Positions 24,489 to 33,393 of a stretch of 64,000 bases of DNA are shown one piece after another. How positions within the stretch are numbered: the stretch's first letter is position 1; every line of letters begins with the position of its first letter. The DNA is from Rhodococcoides fascians A25f (GTDB lineage Bacteria; Actinomycetota; Actinomycetes; Mycobacteriales; Mycobacteriaceae): NCBI RefSeq assembly GCF_000760935.2, contig NZ_CP049744.1:496001-560000 (forward strand), in the 5' to 3' direction. Below the pieces are notes generated by a model. It searched no databases and was not told the origin of the DNA. It saw nothing but the letters and a program-made list of their open reading frames with translations. The position numbers and the translations under genes were made by a program.

Positions 24489-26483
24489 TCAGGGCAGGTC
24501 CGCGACTCTGAGCAGCGGGGCGTGGGAGAGTTCAAATCCCTCCGCTTCCGCCAAATGTTCGTTGTTCAAACCCGGTCCACCCGCAAGGGTGGGCCGGTTT
24601 TGTTTGCCCCGGTCGAAGCTCAGTAGCGTCGCAAGCTCGCTTGCCTCAACGGCTTTCACCAGTGTCAGTGCTGCTCGGTTCGACAGTCCGTCTGTTCCCG
24701 TCTGTTCAAGTTCGAGCACTTGGTTCTGGACGACGCGTGGCACTCGGCTCTTCCGCTTGTCGAAGAAGACGGTGGACAGGTGCGCCACGAGGTGCGCGAA
24801 CGGCTCGTGGATCTCACCGTCGCTGACGCTGCCATCGTCGTTGATGTAGAGCTTGTTGAAGAACCCCTGGTTGAGCATCCGGCGAATGGGAGGCTTTGTC
24901 TCGGCGTACACCCGGTGGCAGGTCATGATCGCTTCGACCGCTTGATCGAGCAGGATCTTCACCTGGGCTCGTGACTCGGTACCCTCGGTAAGGTCTCGTT
25001 CGGCGATGTTCAAGGCTCGCGTCAGCCGATCCATCTCGCTCTTGAGCATGTCGAGTGGTACTGCCCCGGCGTAGTGCGCTTCGAGTAGTTTGGCGCGCTC
25101 ACGTTCGAGCTGAGCTTTGTTTCTCGTCGCTGCCGCCATAGCGTCGGCAGCCTCGCGCGTGGCCGTGTCGAGTTCGTCGAGGACAATCGCGCGAATCTTC
25201 TCGGCAGTCGAGCCCTTGATCTGCATGTGTTTGTAGAAGTCTTCGATGCCCGCTTCGATTGCGGGCAGTTTGACGAATCCGCGTGGGCACGGATTTTTCT
25301 TGTTTTTTCGGCCCATGCAGAAGAAGTACTCGTACAAGTTTCCGCTCTTGCCGCGATTCTTGGAGTAGACCATCCGTGTCCCGCAGTGGCTGCACCAGAT
25401 CGTCCCGCGGAGGTACGAATTGTGTGTCCGATCCTTTTCACCTGCGGTGTTATGAGCATGCATGACGTCCTGGACTTGTAGCCAGGTATCCATATCGACG
25501 AGCGCTTCGTGTGTTCCCTGGTGATAGACGCCTTTGTAGGCCACGATGCCGACGTAATACGGGTTGATCAACAGGCGATGAAGCGAGCTGATCGATACTG
25601 GACGGCTCGGCACTTTCGGGGTCGCGCGGGTGCGCAGTCCTCGGTCTTCGAGAGCATCTGCCAGATTGGCGAGACTGTATTCGCCCTTCGCATATTCGGT
25701 GAATGCCCAGCGCACATGGCTGGCACGTTCAGGATCGAGTTCGACCCAGCGAATATCGGCGCTGCCTTCGAGGCGGCGCTTATTGAGGTAGCCGATCGGT
25801 GCACGGCCAGGGGTGCCTCCCGCTGCGAGCTTCGACTTCAGCCCCTTGATCACTTCCGTCGCGAGGTTGTTCGAGTAGTAGCTCGCCATGCCGCGCTGAA
25901 TCTGGAGATTCAGTTTCCCTTGCGGGGTGTCGTCGATGTACTCACTGACCGATACCAGCGCTGCCCTGGTCGCCTCCAAGCCGGAATCGACGTAGTAGTC
26001 GGCTTTAGGGCTTCGGCTGAGCCTGTCGAGCTTGTGGACGATGACGTGCGTGACACCGAGATCGTTGATTTCAGCGAACATTCGTTGAAATTCGGGTCGA
26101 TTGACGGTCGTCGCGGATCGACCGAGTTCGGCATACTCGGCGACGACGGTGAGGTTCAGCTCCTCGGCCTTTCGGCGGCAGGCGTCGCGTTGGAACGGAA
26201 TCGAGTAGCCTTCCGCGCCGCCACCGACGCGTGCCTGCTCCTCGGTACTGACGCGGACGTAGATGACGGCTCGGCCACGTGCTTGACGCTCGGTGCGGAC
26301 TGCAGGCGCGACGATCTGCGCTTCCTGGGTCGGGGCGTTCCCGGCGCGGAGTTCTTCGAGGATCGACTTCCGAGCACCGGCGTATCGACTGGCGCTGCGA
26401 TTGCGCCGGACCGTTTCTGGTGGTGCCGCGTCGGCGTCGTCGGCAGATCCGAATGGTGAGTTGGGTGTGCTGCGGCGGCTCAT
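24489..26483 (-). CDS. Large serine recombinase
   Basis: A 664-residue large serine integrase. An unusual 70-residue N-terminal extension precedes the catalytic domain (AVIYVRVSTEEQA, nucleophile Ser79; VTHVIVHKLDRLSR), the recombinase domain (PIGYLNKRRLEGSADIRWVE), a zinc ribbon (WCSHCGTRM, FFCMGRK, PCPRG) and a long coiled coil. The last 40 or so residues are encoded by the island's 41-bp repeat, the tRNA remnant and satellite DNA, so the C-terminal tail has been replaced by integration. It overlaps the ImmA gene by four bases and should drive integration and excision of the 27.9-kb island. Confidence 0.92.
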   Translation of the reverse strand: MSRRSTPNSPFGSADDADAAPPETVRRNRSASRYAGARKSILEELRAGNAPTQEAQIVAPAVRTERQARGRAVIYVRVSTEEQARVGGGAEGYSIPFQRDACRRKAEELNLTVVAEYAELGRSATTVNRPEFQRMFAEINDLGVTHVIVHKLDRLSRSPKADYYVDSGLEATRAALVSVSEYIDDTPQGKLNLQIQRGMASYYSNNLATEVIKGLKSKLAAGGTPGRAPIGYLNKRRLEGSADIRWVELDPERASHVRWAFTEYAKGEYSLANLADALEDRGLRTRATPKVPSRPVSISSLHRLLINPYYVGIVAYKGVYHQGTHEALVDMDTWLQVQDVMHAHNTAGEKDRTHNSYLRGTIWCSHCGTRMVYSKNRGKSGNLYEYFFCMGRKNKKNPCPRGFVKLPAIEAGIEDFYKHMQIKGSTAEKIRAIVLDELDTATREAADAMAAATRNKAQLERERAKLLEAHYAGAVPLDMLKSEMDRLTRALNIAERDLTEGTESRAQVKILLDQAVEAIMTCHRVYAETKPPIRRMLNQGFFNKLYINDDGSVSDGEIHEPFAHLVAHLSTVFFDKRKSRVPRVVQNQVLELEQTGTDGLSNRAALTLVKAVEASELATLLSFDRGKQNRPTLAGGPGLNNEHLAEAEGFELSHAPLLRVADLP
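24530..24554 (+). repeat. Right attachment site of the satellite element
   Basis: An exact second copy of the 25-bp tRNA-Ser 3' segment found at 14778-14802. The bases after it continue as the chromosomal sequence downstream of the original tRNA, including its terminator. Confidence 0.93.
24569..24609 (+). repeat. Left boundary repeat of the 27.9-kb island (contains tRNA terminator)
   Basis: Forty-one bases are identical to 52389-52429. The repeat contains CCGGTCCACCC-GCAA-GGGTGGGCCGG followed by TTTTGTTT, a rho-independent terminator presumably belonging to tRNA-Ser before the insertions. The sequence also reads as codons of the serine recombinase on the opposite strand. Confidence 0.85.
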
Positions 26484-27157
26484 GCGGCTACTCCTGGAAG
26501 TGCAGTACTGGGCGGATCTGGGAGGAAGTGACCCGGCAGGGTATCGGGTGCGGGCGCTACTGGGAAGGTGTCGGCGTAGTCCAGAACGGACGGTTCGTCG
26601 AGATCAGTCGGAAGCCCAAGTGCGGTCATCCGGCGGCGCATGGCGTTGACGGAGATGTGGAAGGCCATGGCGAGCGATTCGGGTGTTCGCAGACCGTCAC
26701 CCCACAGGTGGTAGACGGCGTGCCGGCTCATCAACAGGTTCGTGGCGAAGTGATCGCAGACGGCTTCGATCTCTGGCGGCGTCAGCCGTTTGTACACAGT
26801 GGTGTGTGCGGCACCGTTGTCGATGATGTGCTTGAGTTCGTGCGCCAGGGTGAAGCGCTGTCGTGAGGTGGTCTCGCTGGGATTGAGCCAGATGACCCAC
26901 CTACCCTGCTCGTAGCGCGAGACGCCAGATGGGCACTCGGTGATCGACGTGCCTGGGCATGGTCGACGCAGGATCGTCATTCGCGTCAGGCTGGTGATGT
27001 CCGCTTCGCGGATCGCCCGGTGTTCGGCTTCCCACGTTCGAGCCAAGCGACTGGCTTGGCGTTCGGCGACTCGAAGCGCTTGCTGGTAGCTGATCGTGAA
27101 GCGCGGCATCATGTCTCGCAGCCGTTTCAGCGATGGTGTCGATAGTTTCTTGTCCAT
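26480..27157 (-). CDS. ImmA/IrrE-family metallopeptidase
   Basis: A 225-residue protein with the zinc peptidase motif LAHELKHIID (HExxH variant) near residue 110, a later acidic/His region (EIEAVCDHFATNLL) and a C-terminal helical and Pro-rich tail. ImmA-type proteases cleave the cognate XRE repressor to release a mobile element. Its partner is the XRE gene just upstream. A GAGGGGA ribosome-binding site precedes the start; the end overlaps the recombinase start, linking repressor destruction to excision. Confidence 0.85.
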   Translation of the reverse strand: MDKKLSTPSLKRLRDMMPRFTISYQQALRVAERQASRLARTWEAEHRAIREADITSLTRMTILRRPCPGTSITECPSGVSRYEQGRWVIWLNPSETTSRQRFTLAHELKHIIDNGAAHTTVYKRLTPPEIEAVCDHFATNLLMSRHAVYHLWGDGLRTPESLAMAFHISVNAMRRRMTALGLPTDLDEPSVLDYADTFPVAPAPDTLPGHFLPDPPSTALPGVAA

Positions 27158-27202
27158 TCCCCTCCCTTCGTTTCGTATTTCTCCGCGATGACTTCGTCTG
27201 CT

Positions 27203-27568
27203 CTACGGCGTGTGGTCGTCGGCATTCTCGGTGCGCATGGTGTCGACGATGGCTTCTACTTCGGCAATCTGCGCGGGCGTCAGGTCCTGGTACTTGCTGC
27301 GGAAGTACGTTGGCAAGCTCGGCAATGGCCGCCGGACGGTCAGCCAGTGCGCCTCGTAGAAGCGTTCGACGTCGACATCGAGGGCGTCGGCGAGAACGCG
27401 CATCCGCTCTTCGGTGATGTCGGCGACCGATCCGTCCTCGATGCGGCGGATGTTGGAGCGATCGAACCCGCACTTGGCGGCCAACGCGTACTGACTCAAC
27501 CCCGCTTCGGTGCGGAGCTGTTCGAGCAGAAGTGCCAGTGGTGTGCGGGTTGGTGATCGATCTTTCAT
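27203..27568 (-). CDS. XRE-family regulator paired with ImmA
   Basis: A 121-residue protein with an N-terminal Cro/C1 helix-turn-helix (LLEQLRTEAGLSQYALAAKC, RSNIRRIEDGSV) and a C-terminal helical region (DLTPAQIAEVEAIVDTM). It is the likely element repressor, degraded by the adjacent ImmA-like protease. Confidence 0.88.
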   Translation of the reverse strand: MKDRSPTRTPLALLLEQLRTEAGLSQYALAAKCGFDRSNIRRIEDGSVADITEERMRVLADALDVDVERFYEAHWLTVRRPLPSLPTYFRSKYQDLTPAQIAEVEAIVDTMRTENADDHTP

Positions 27569-27654
27569 GGTGATGGTTTCCTTCTCATCATTTTCTCAGG
27601 TTCCCGATTTCGGGGCAAGAGCAGACCCGTTGTGGAATGGTCAACGCGCAGTGG

Positions 27655-28254
27655 TTATCTGGTGAAGATGTGGAAGCCGGCCTCGCCGTCGATCACGTCC
27701 CATTCCGTGCGGAGCGCCGTCTCCAGGTCGCTGTAGTCGATAGACAGGTACGGCCCGAGTCCCGTTCGCTGGCCGAACTTCTCGATTTCGTCCTGCCAGC
27801 CCATGTCATCCACGAACTGATCGACGAAGGCAATCAGCGTCGGGTAGGTCCCTCGGTAGCAGTCCTCGAAGCTGTCGAGGCTGGCGTCTTCGGTGCCGAC
27901 CAGGTCAACGAACGCGGCATAGGCCTCGCCGTGCTCCTGAATCCCTTCGGCGATGGCGTGAACGGTCTCGATCCGGTCGTACTCGCCGACCCGGAACTGG
28001 TAGAAGCCTTCGTAGTCGTGGATGGCGTACTCCTCCGCGCCCGGATCCTGCGAGGCGGCGAGCATGGCGGTGATCTTCTCGTGGATCTCGTCGACCGGCA
28101 GTCGAGCGTCGATCCACCTCCCGTGGAGTTCGCCGTTGTTGTAGTCGCTCAGTGACGCCACGTAGATCAGCGGCGCGGTGCGAGGCGTCGACTCGACCTC
28201 ATGCGGCTCCGGTTGTTCGTGTTGATTGGTGTTCGGTGTGATGTTGTGTTCCAT
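27655..28254 (-). CDS. ardA: Antirestriction protein ArdA
   Basis: A 199-residue acidic DNA mimic that blocks type I restriction enzymes on entry to a new host. The family signature is clear: IYVASLSDYNNGELHGRWID near residue 30, then EEYAIHDYEGF and a negatively charged C-terminal half. The ribosome-binding site AGAGGAG precedes ATG 28254. It sits with the methyltransferase in the mobilisation operon, where both would protect incoming DNA. Confidence 0.93.
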   Translation of the reverse strand: MEHNITPNTNQHEQPEPHEVESTPRTAPLIYVASLSDYNNGELHGRWIDARLPVDEIHEKITAMLAASQDPGAEEYAIHDYEGFYQFRVGEYDRIETVHAIAEGIQEHGEAYAAFVDLVGTEDASLDSFEDCYRGTYPTLIAFVDQFVDDMGWQDEIEKFGQRTGLGPYLSIDYSDLETALRTEWDVIDGEAGFHIFTR

Positions 28255-28266
28255 GGTTGGACTCCT

Positions 28267-29268
28267 CTATTCAGTTATGTTGTTGTGCTGCGCTATTCGT
28301 TCCCTTGCCTGCTCGGCGTAGTCGGGGTTCAGTTCGATCCCGAGCCAGTTCCGGCGGTGCTTCTGGGCAGCCAGTGCGGTGGTACCGGAGCCCATGAAGG
28401 GATCGAGCACGATGCCAGGACGCCACGGCGAACCGGGACACGCACAGGCAGGCTGAAGCGCCCCGGTGCGCAGAAGACGACCACCCACCTGCTCCTGCTC
28501 GCGCCGCCACGCAAATCCGCATGTGGTGCAGACTCTTTCTGGACAGCCCGCGAGGATGGCGCGTTCAGGCAGTGCCAGTGGGTACGTTGCGAAGTGGGCA
28601 CCCTTGTAGCCAGCGGTCGGAATCGTCCAGACATCTCCTGGCGACTTGCCGAGTGGGTGTGCACTCAGCCCGCGGCGCTTCATGGCGTCGAGCCCCAGAT
28701 TGCGATCGACCCCGCCGCCGACCGGGACGGCAGAGACCGGCGGATAGCCAACCGCCGTCTTGCGGTGTGCCCGCATGCGTTTGTCGACGGGTGCCACGCG
28801 GACCGCATCGAGGTCGAAGTAGTACGTGGGGGAGCGGACCAAGAGCAGGACGGTCTCGTACGTCGTGCTGAGTCGATCCGTCACCGACGAGGGCATCGGA
28901 TTCGGCTTGGCCCACACCACGACGTTTCTCACCAGCCAGTTATCGTCGGCCAGGGCTAGCGCGAGTCGCTGGGGTCCGAGCAGCAACGACTTTCGCGCTG
29001 CACCCTCGCGTGGATGTGCTGAGTAGCTGTCGCCGACGTTGAGCCACAGGGAGCCGGTGGGCGTCAGAACACGGTGCAGCTCCTGCGCAACCAGACGAAG
29101 GTTCTTGACCCAGTCGTCAACCGACTGCTCTGCCCCGAGCTGGTCGGGATGGCCGTAGTCACGCAGACCCACGTAGGGCGGCGAGGTAACGATGCAATCG
29201 ACGCTGGCATCGGCGAATCGGTCCAGGACGTGGCGGACGTCGCCGACGACGATCGTGTTGGGTTTCAT
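28267..29268 (-). CDS. DNA methyltransferase, beta-type (N4-cytosine or N6-adenine)
   Basis: A 333-residue methyltransferase. The catalytic motif TSPPYVGLRDYG (about 29-40) comes before the SAM motif DPFMGSGTTALAA near the C-terminus, the beta-class order. Between them an insert carries CPERVCTTCGFAW and PACACPG, a probable zinc ribbon. No restriction enzyme is adjacent, so it is an orphan that may mask the island from host restriction. It starts inside the stop of the upstream gene (ATGA) behind GGAGG. Confidence 0.9.
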   Translation of the reverse strand: MKPNTIVVGDVRHVLDRFADASVDCIVTSPPYVGLRDYGHPDQLGAEQSVDDWVKNLRLVAQELHRVLTPTGSLWLNVGDSYSAHPREGAARKSLLLGPQRLALALADDNWLVRNVVVWAKPNPMPSSVTDRLSTTYETVLLLVRSPTYYFDLDAVRVAPVDKRMRAHRKTAVGYPPVSAVPVGGGVDRNLGLDAMKRRGLSAHPLGKSPGDVWTIPTAGYKGAHFATYPLALPERAILAGCPERVCTTCGFAWRREQEQVGGRLLRTGALQPACACPGSPWRPGIVLDPFMGSGTTALAAQKHRRNWLGIELNPDYAEQARERIAQHNNITE

Positions 29269-30104
29269 GAGGTGGCACCTCCTTTCGAGGATGTGGTTGG
29301 TAGAAGGTCACTGGATGGCAGTAGCGCACTGAGCGCGTCGGCCTCGGTGGTGACGGTGAAGAGCTGCTGTTCCGCCTGGTTCAGGCGGGAGATGGTTCGG
29401 CGGATCCCATGGGCGCGGTGCTCGCTCGGAACAATCCAGACCACCTTGGGGAAGACGCCCGCGCTGGCCTGCTCGGTCCCAGATCGCCAGTACGCCGCGT
29501 AGGCCTGACACTTCGCGCGAATCGTCGTCAAGCTCTCGGTGGCCCTGTCGATTTCGACGAAGAACGCGTCCTCGTAGTCGGTGTCGGCAACACGGACGTA
29601 CGCATCCGGTCTAAGCACGCTGACGCCGCCGTGTGGCGCGGGGTAGCGTCGCCAGCACGTCGGCTCGGGATCGAAGCTCAACAACTCATGCCGACGTTCC
29701 GGCCCGGTGGCTTCATGCAGCCTGACGTAGGTCTCGGTGATCGCCAGGACGTGAGCGACGAACCGCTCGCCAGGTTCGCCCCGTGGACGGCGCGGTTCCG
29801 TGCCGTCGAGACGTGCCAGCGCACCGGATCCCCTGCCCTGCAAGCTGTAGACGAATCCCTGCGAACCGCCGTGCAGTCCGCCGACGCGTCGATCGAGGCG
29901 ACCGATCAGACCCACGTCGGTGAGTCGCTTCAGCACGGAGCGGCATCGTCGATCCCGGGTGATCGGCGATCCTTCGGTGAAGTGCAGGCGGCGAAGGTGG
30001 TCTCCTGTCGCCAGCCGAAAGCCTTGCAGTTTCCGCAGAATTGCGAGATCCCGATCCGACAGTGGCGACGATCGACCCCGCCGTGCGGCCGATGATGCGC
30101 TCAT
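29265..30104 (-). CDS. Replication-relaxation family protein
   Basis: A 279-residue protein of the replication-relaxation family found on actinobacterial plasmids and integrative elements. An N-terminal winged helix (LSDRDLAILRKLQGFRLATG, HLRRLHF) precedes a nuclease-like core (PDAYVRVADTDYEDAFFVEI, DRATESLTTIRAKCQAYAAY) with conserved acidic residues reminiscent of restriction-endonuclease folds. ATG 30104 follows GGGGAG. It probably helps initiate transfer or replication together with the TraG-like ATPase upstream. Confidence 0.8.
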   Translation of the reverse strand: MSASSAARRGRSSPLSDRDLAILRKLQGFRLATGDHLRRLHFTEGSPITRDRRCRSVLKRLTDVGLIGRLDRRVGGLHGGSQGFVYSLQGRGSGALARLDGTEPRRPRGEPGERFVAHVLAITETYVRLHEATGPERRHELLSFDPEPTCWRRYPAPHGGVSVLRPDAYVRVADTDYEDAFFVEIDRATESLTTIRAKCQAYAAYWRSGTEQASAGVFPKVVWIVPSEHRAHGIRRTISRLNQAEQQLFTVTTEADALSALLPSSDLLPTTSSKGGATS

Positions 30105-30231
30105 GGGCGCTCCCCGTGAAGAGCGTGGAGATTCGCCGCCACTTTTGACAGAAAAGCGCAGGCCAACAACGGGATTGACTCGATGCGACCGGTAAGGCGA
30201 CCGGTAGGCCACTGTGCGGGGTGCGGATACA

Positions 30232-32346
30232 TCATTGCTGTCCCCGCTTCATGCGCCCGATGCCCGCATCCGGTTCCGGTGACTGCCATTTGGCGAGCAG
30301 TTCGGCATCGACCGCCTCGCCGGATTGGCCGAACTGCTGCCGACTCTGCGCACGAACGGTCGCTGCAGCCACACGTCGGCCGGGCAAGCGGTGCGTCCGA
30401 AAGTGGGCTGCACCCGTCTGGGTATGGACGGCGGCAACGGCTTCGTACTGGCCAAGCCGCAGCAAATCCTGAGGTGCGACATTCGGGCTGCCGATCCACG
30501 CCGAGAGCGCCTTGGCGTCCTCGATGCTCGGCGTGAACGAGATCTTGCTGCGGGCATTCGCGGCGACCGCCGCGCGAAGATTCGGTGTCAGCTGCGCCAG
30601 GTTCTGGTTCGCCAGCGTCAGCCCAGCCACCCCGGCTCCGCGAATCGTGGCCAGGACATCCGCGAAGTCGAGACCTCCGGTGAACAGTTGCCACTCGTCG
30701 ACGATGATCGAGGCGAGCCGCCGATCCTGTTCGGCGATGCGGCTGCGTCGTTGTAGCGCACTCCATAACTGCCCCAACAACAGCGAACCCGCAATGGCTG
30801 CGGCTTCGGCACCGACGACGCCGCGGTTGAGCGAGACCAACACGATGCTGCCGGAATTCAGCGCGTCGTCCCAACTCCAGCCAGGATTCGACTGCCCCAG
30901 GAGCCGGCGAATGCTGCTGCGCGACGTGAAGCCCCGCAGTTTGTTGAGAATCGGCGCAACGACCTGACTGCGCTCGGCGTCGCTGAGGTTGTCGAACCAC
31001 GCCAGCCACGGCCCGAGGACAAGCGGATCACTCACCTGCGCCGCCACGCGTCGGCGGAACGAGGCGTTGGTCAGAAGCGCGGGGACATCGATCAGGGTGC
31101 CTCCATGCATCCGGGCCGCGATCAAGACGGCATGGAGCAAGACGTCAGTGCTGCGGGGCCCGAGCGCGGTGCCGTGTATCGAGTGAAACAACCCGACGAT
31201 GTCATCGGCGCGCCGTTCGGCATCGGCGGGATCACCGGCCAGCACGTTGCTGCCGACGGGATGGTCCGTCTCACCGGCGTCGATGGCGATGACCCGGCGG
31301 CGTGCGGCCGGATCGAGACGTTCCATGATGGCGTCGCAGAGATCTCCCTTGGGCTCGATAACCACGACCCCACGCCCAGCCGCGATGTCGGCCAGCGCCA
31401 CCGACGCCAGCAGATTCGACTTCCCGCTGCCCGTCGGGCCGATGACGAGCAGTCCCGTCGGAATCGCGGCCGTCGGGAACATGACAGGAGCATCCCGCGA
31501 CGCTGGATGGAGACTGCTGCCGAGCAGCCGGCCATCCGTTGGTGATTTCGGCGGCGATGGGTCGCCGATCGGCAGGGCGCGGTCGGTTCCGTCGATGGGC
31601 AGCGCCAGCATCACAGCAAGCTCGGTGGCGCTCAGGATGCCGCCCCACGTGTTCGACTGCGTGGCGGTGAGCGCTTGAGCGCCGTACTTGGTGCCCTTGC
31701 CGACGTGCAGGTGTCCTTCGGCGCTGTCGGCAAGCTGGATAGCGCGGCGCAGTCCACCGAGCGCAACGGCTTCGGCCGTTGTCCCGATACGACCCCGCAC
31801 CGCGAACAGTGGTTCGCTGGCCTTCTTGCGCCACTGCGACGAATCGAGCGCTGATGGGGTGCGTCGCTGCGTGAGGCCGAGCTGTTCGGCGATGCTGAAC
31901 TCACCGGGCTTGACCACTCGCTGCTGAGCGGGGCCGATGATCCACTGCAGCACGGACGCATGCTTCTTCGACGTGTGGGACAACGCGGCTCCCACTGCGC
32001 GACTTACGTCGACGGCGGTGTCTGTGCGCAGCGAGGCGGCGGCACTACGGAGCGAGATATCGGCCGCGAACCGAATAGCGGGTCGTTCGGGGCCGTCGAG
32101 CTGCCGAACGACCAGGCCGGGAACGGTATCGGCCTGCTGGCGTGCGAAGCTCGCTGCCAGCGGTACGTCGAGGCCCATGAGGAATCGGGTCGTGCCGCCG
32201 AGCTGCCACTGTTCGAGCACGACGATCGGTGTCCGTCGCAGGATTCCGACGCGTGGTCGCGATGCCAGGGGGCGAACGAAGCTCGCCACGTTCTCGATGG
32301 TCATCCCGCGAGGCGGAAAGAGCTCCCACCATTGCAGCTCACGCAT
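30232..32346 (-). CDS. TraG/VirD4-like DNA-transfer ATPase
   Basis: A 704-residue ATPase: VIGPTGSGKSNLLASVALAD (Walker A, about 320), VVVIEPKGDLCDAIMERL, RRLASIIVDEWQLFTGGLDF (Walker B), then GLTLANQNLAQL and SKISFTPSIEDAKALSAW. This is the coupling-protein architecture that pumps DNA in conjugation. No clear membrane segment is visible, so it may be a soluble variant. ATG 32346 follows GAGGAG and overlaps the end of a small upstream gene by 8 bases. Confidence 0.85.
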   Translation of the reverse strand: MRELQWWELFPPRGMTIENVASFVRPLASRPRVGILRRTPIVVLEQWQLGGTTRFLMGLDVPLAASFARQQADTVPGLVVRQLDGPERPAIRFAADISLRSAAASLRTDTAVDVSRAVGAALSHTSKKHASVLQWIIGPAQQRVVKPGEFSIAEQLGLTQRRTPSALDSSQWRKKASEPLFAVRGRIGTTAEAVALGGLRRAIQLADSAEGHLHVGKGTKYGAQALTATQSNTWGGILSATELAVMLALPIDGTDRALPIGDPSPPKSPTDGRLLGSSLHPASRDAPVMFPTAAIPTGLLVIGPTGSGKSNLLASVALADIAAGRGVVVIEPKGDLCDAIMERLDPAARRRVIAIDAGETDHPVGSNVLAGDPADAERRADDIVGLFHSIHGTALGPRSTDVLLHAVLIAARMHGGTLIDVPALLTNASFRRRVAAQVSDPLVLGPWLAWFDNLSDAERSQVVAPILNKLRGFTSRSSIRRLLGQSNPGWSWDDALNSGSIVLVSLNRGVVGAEAAAIAGSLLLGQLWSALQRRSRIAEQDRRLASIIVDEWQLFTGGLDFADVLATIRGAGVAGLTLANQNLAQLTPNLRAAVAANARSKISFTPSIEDAKALSAWIGSPNVAPQDLLRLGQYEAVAAVHTQTGAAHFRTHRLPGRRVAAATVRAQSRQQFGQSGEAVDAELLAKWQSPEPDAGIGRMKRGQQ

Positions 32347-32542
32347 GGTCGTTCTCCTCGGTATCGGGCATCGGCATCGTTGACGGTGTGCTGGGTGGTT
32401 CCTGTGCTCGCTCGTCCTTGATCTGTTGCCGGGCAATGGCGATGCACGCCCGGGCGATCTTGCGGAGCGCGGCACTGCTCTCGTCGCGGCGGACGGCGTG
32501 AATGCGGACAGCTTCGTGTTCGTTGGACGGGTCTGTACTCAT
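32339..32542 (-). CDS. Small helical protein of the mobilisation module
   Basis: A 67-residue protein with AGGAG before ATG 32542. The helix ALRKIARACIAIARQQIKDE closely resembles ALRTIARANIAIARDMQ-type sequence in the gene at 51742, so both likely belong to one family present at each end of the island. It overlaps the TraG-like gene and may be an accessory of it. Confidence 0.6.
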   Translation of the reverse strand: MSTDPSNEHEAVRIHAVRRDESSAALRKIARACIAIARQQIKDERAQEPPSTPSTMPMPDTEENDHA

Positions 32543-32929
32543 TGGCTTCTCCTCTCGAATTAAGTTGGTGGAGAGCGCATCCAGCCCGAACCCGCCTAAT
32601 TTTGGGTGCACGAAAGACACCTCCTGACGACGAAGACGCGCGGAGGAGCTGTTCGGTGACGCTTGGGTGGTGCCCTACCCGCGTGAGAGCGGCGTTCGGG
32701 CTGGATGCGGTGATGACGATGCTGGACTGGCCGGAACGGTGCCGTCGTGGCAGACGATCGTGCTCGCTGCGAGTGGAGCGCGATTCGTCTTGGCGGCGAA
32801 TCCTTCAGTGGCTCAGTCGACACGGGTCATGACGTGACCCGCTCGTCTCATGAATCACTATGCGGGGCAACGCATGACCCGTCAAGAGGTGTTGTTTATT
32901 GCGCAATATCGATCGGCAGGACGCGATCT
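32543..32929. other. Gene-free region with inverted repeats, oriT candidate
   Basis: No convincing gene in 387 bp. Near its right end are inverted arms ACGGGTCATG (32822-32831) and CATGACCCGT (32873-32882), and a nested GGGTCA-N5-TGACCC (32824-32840). Lying between transfer genes, this is a reasonable place for an origin of transfer or a regulator site. Confidence 0.4.
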
Positions 32930-33157
32930 CTAGAGCGCAGTGAACGCCTTGATGACGAGGAATCCGACGAGCGCGGCGACGACGATGAACATGAGGACCG
33001 GCTTGACCTTGTTCAACGTCACCTCCGCCGCCATTGCGACGACCCACAGGAACGCCAGGCCGACGAGGATCCACAACACGAGGTCATCGAGATCGGATGC
33101 GGCACTATCGAACGACTGCGCGACCACCGCGACCGACGTGAGGCTCATCGGTTCCAT
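32930..33157 (-). CDS. Small two-helix membrane protein
   Basis: A 75-residue protein with two membrane segments (LVLWILVGLAFLWVVAMAAE and VLMFIVVAALVGFLVIKAF). The layout resembles pilin-like or TrbC/VirB2-type subunits, but no motif proves this. It overlaps the next gene upstream by 13 bases. An in-frame ATG three codons in is an alternative start. Confidence 0.6.
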   Translation of the reverse strand: MEPMSLTSVAVVAQSFDSAASDLDDLVLWILVGLAFLWVVAMAAEVTLNKVKPVLMFIVVAALVGFLVIKAFTAL

Positions 33158-33393
33158 TCCCTGCCCCGTGCCGCGTCCTCTCGGGCGACGCAGAGCATCT
33201 CGCGAAGGGCATGCTCCGACACGGCGAAGAGCTGCCGTTCAGCGTCCGCTTCGAGGCGCCGGACACGGAGTCGTTCTTCGCGGACGGTCGCCGCAAGGTT
33301 CCGGCGGTTCTGCACAAGTGCCGTCACCAGCCACACCAGGTCGGCAACTAGGAAGACGACCAACGCAAGGACGACGATCAGCGCCAGGGTCAT
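33145..33393 (-). CDS. Small membrane-anchored coiled-coil protein
   Basis: Eighty-two residues: an N-terminal membrane segment (LALIVVLALVVFLVADLVWLV) followed by a charged helix (NLAATVREERLRVRRLEADA). It overlaps both neighbours and is part of the same mobilisation operon. Function unknown. Confidence 0.6.
   Translation of the reverse strand: MTLALIVVLALVVFLVADLVWLVTALVQNRRNLAATVREERLRVRRLEADAERQLFAVSEHALREMLCVAREDAARGREWNR

Larger units (their letters stand above)
14778..24554. mobile_element. Phage-satellite-like integrative element in tRNA-Ser
   Basis: A 9.8-kb element between exact 25-bp repeats. Its layout is integrase and repressor leftward, then excisionase, small early genes, a winged-helix protein with iterons, WhiB-like, zinc-finger and HNH proteins, an HK97-fold capsid protein and a minor tail protein rightward, ending in a strong terminator and one leftward gene. 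It has no terminase, portal, prohead protease, tape measure or lysis gene. All frames are intact, which argues against a decaying prophage and for a helper-dependent satellite. This classification is inference. Confidence 0.75.
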
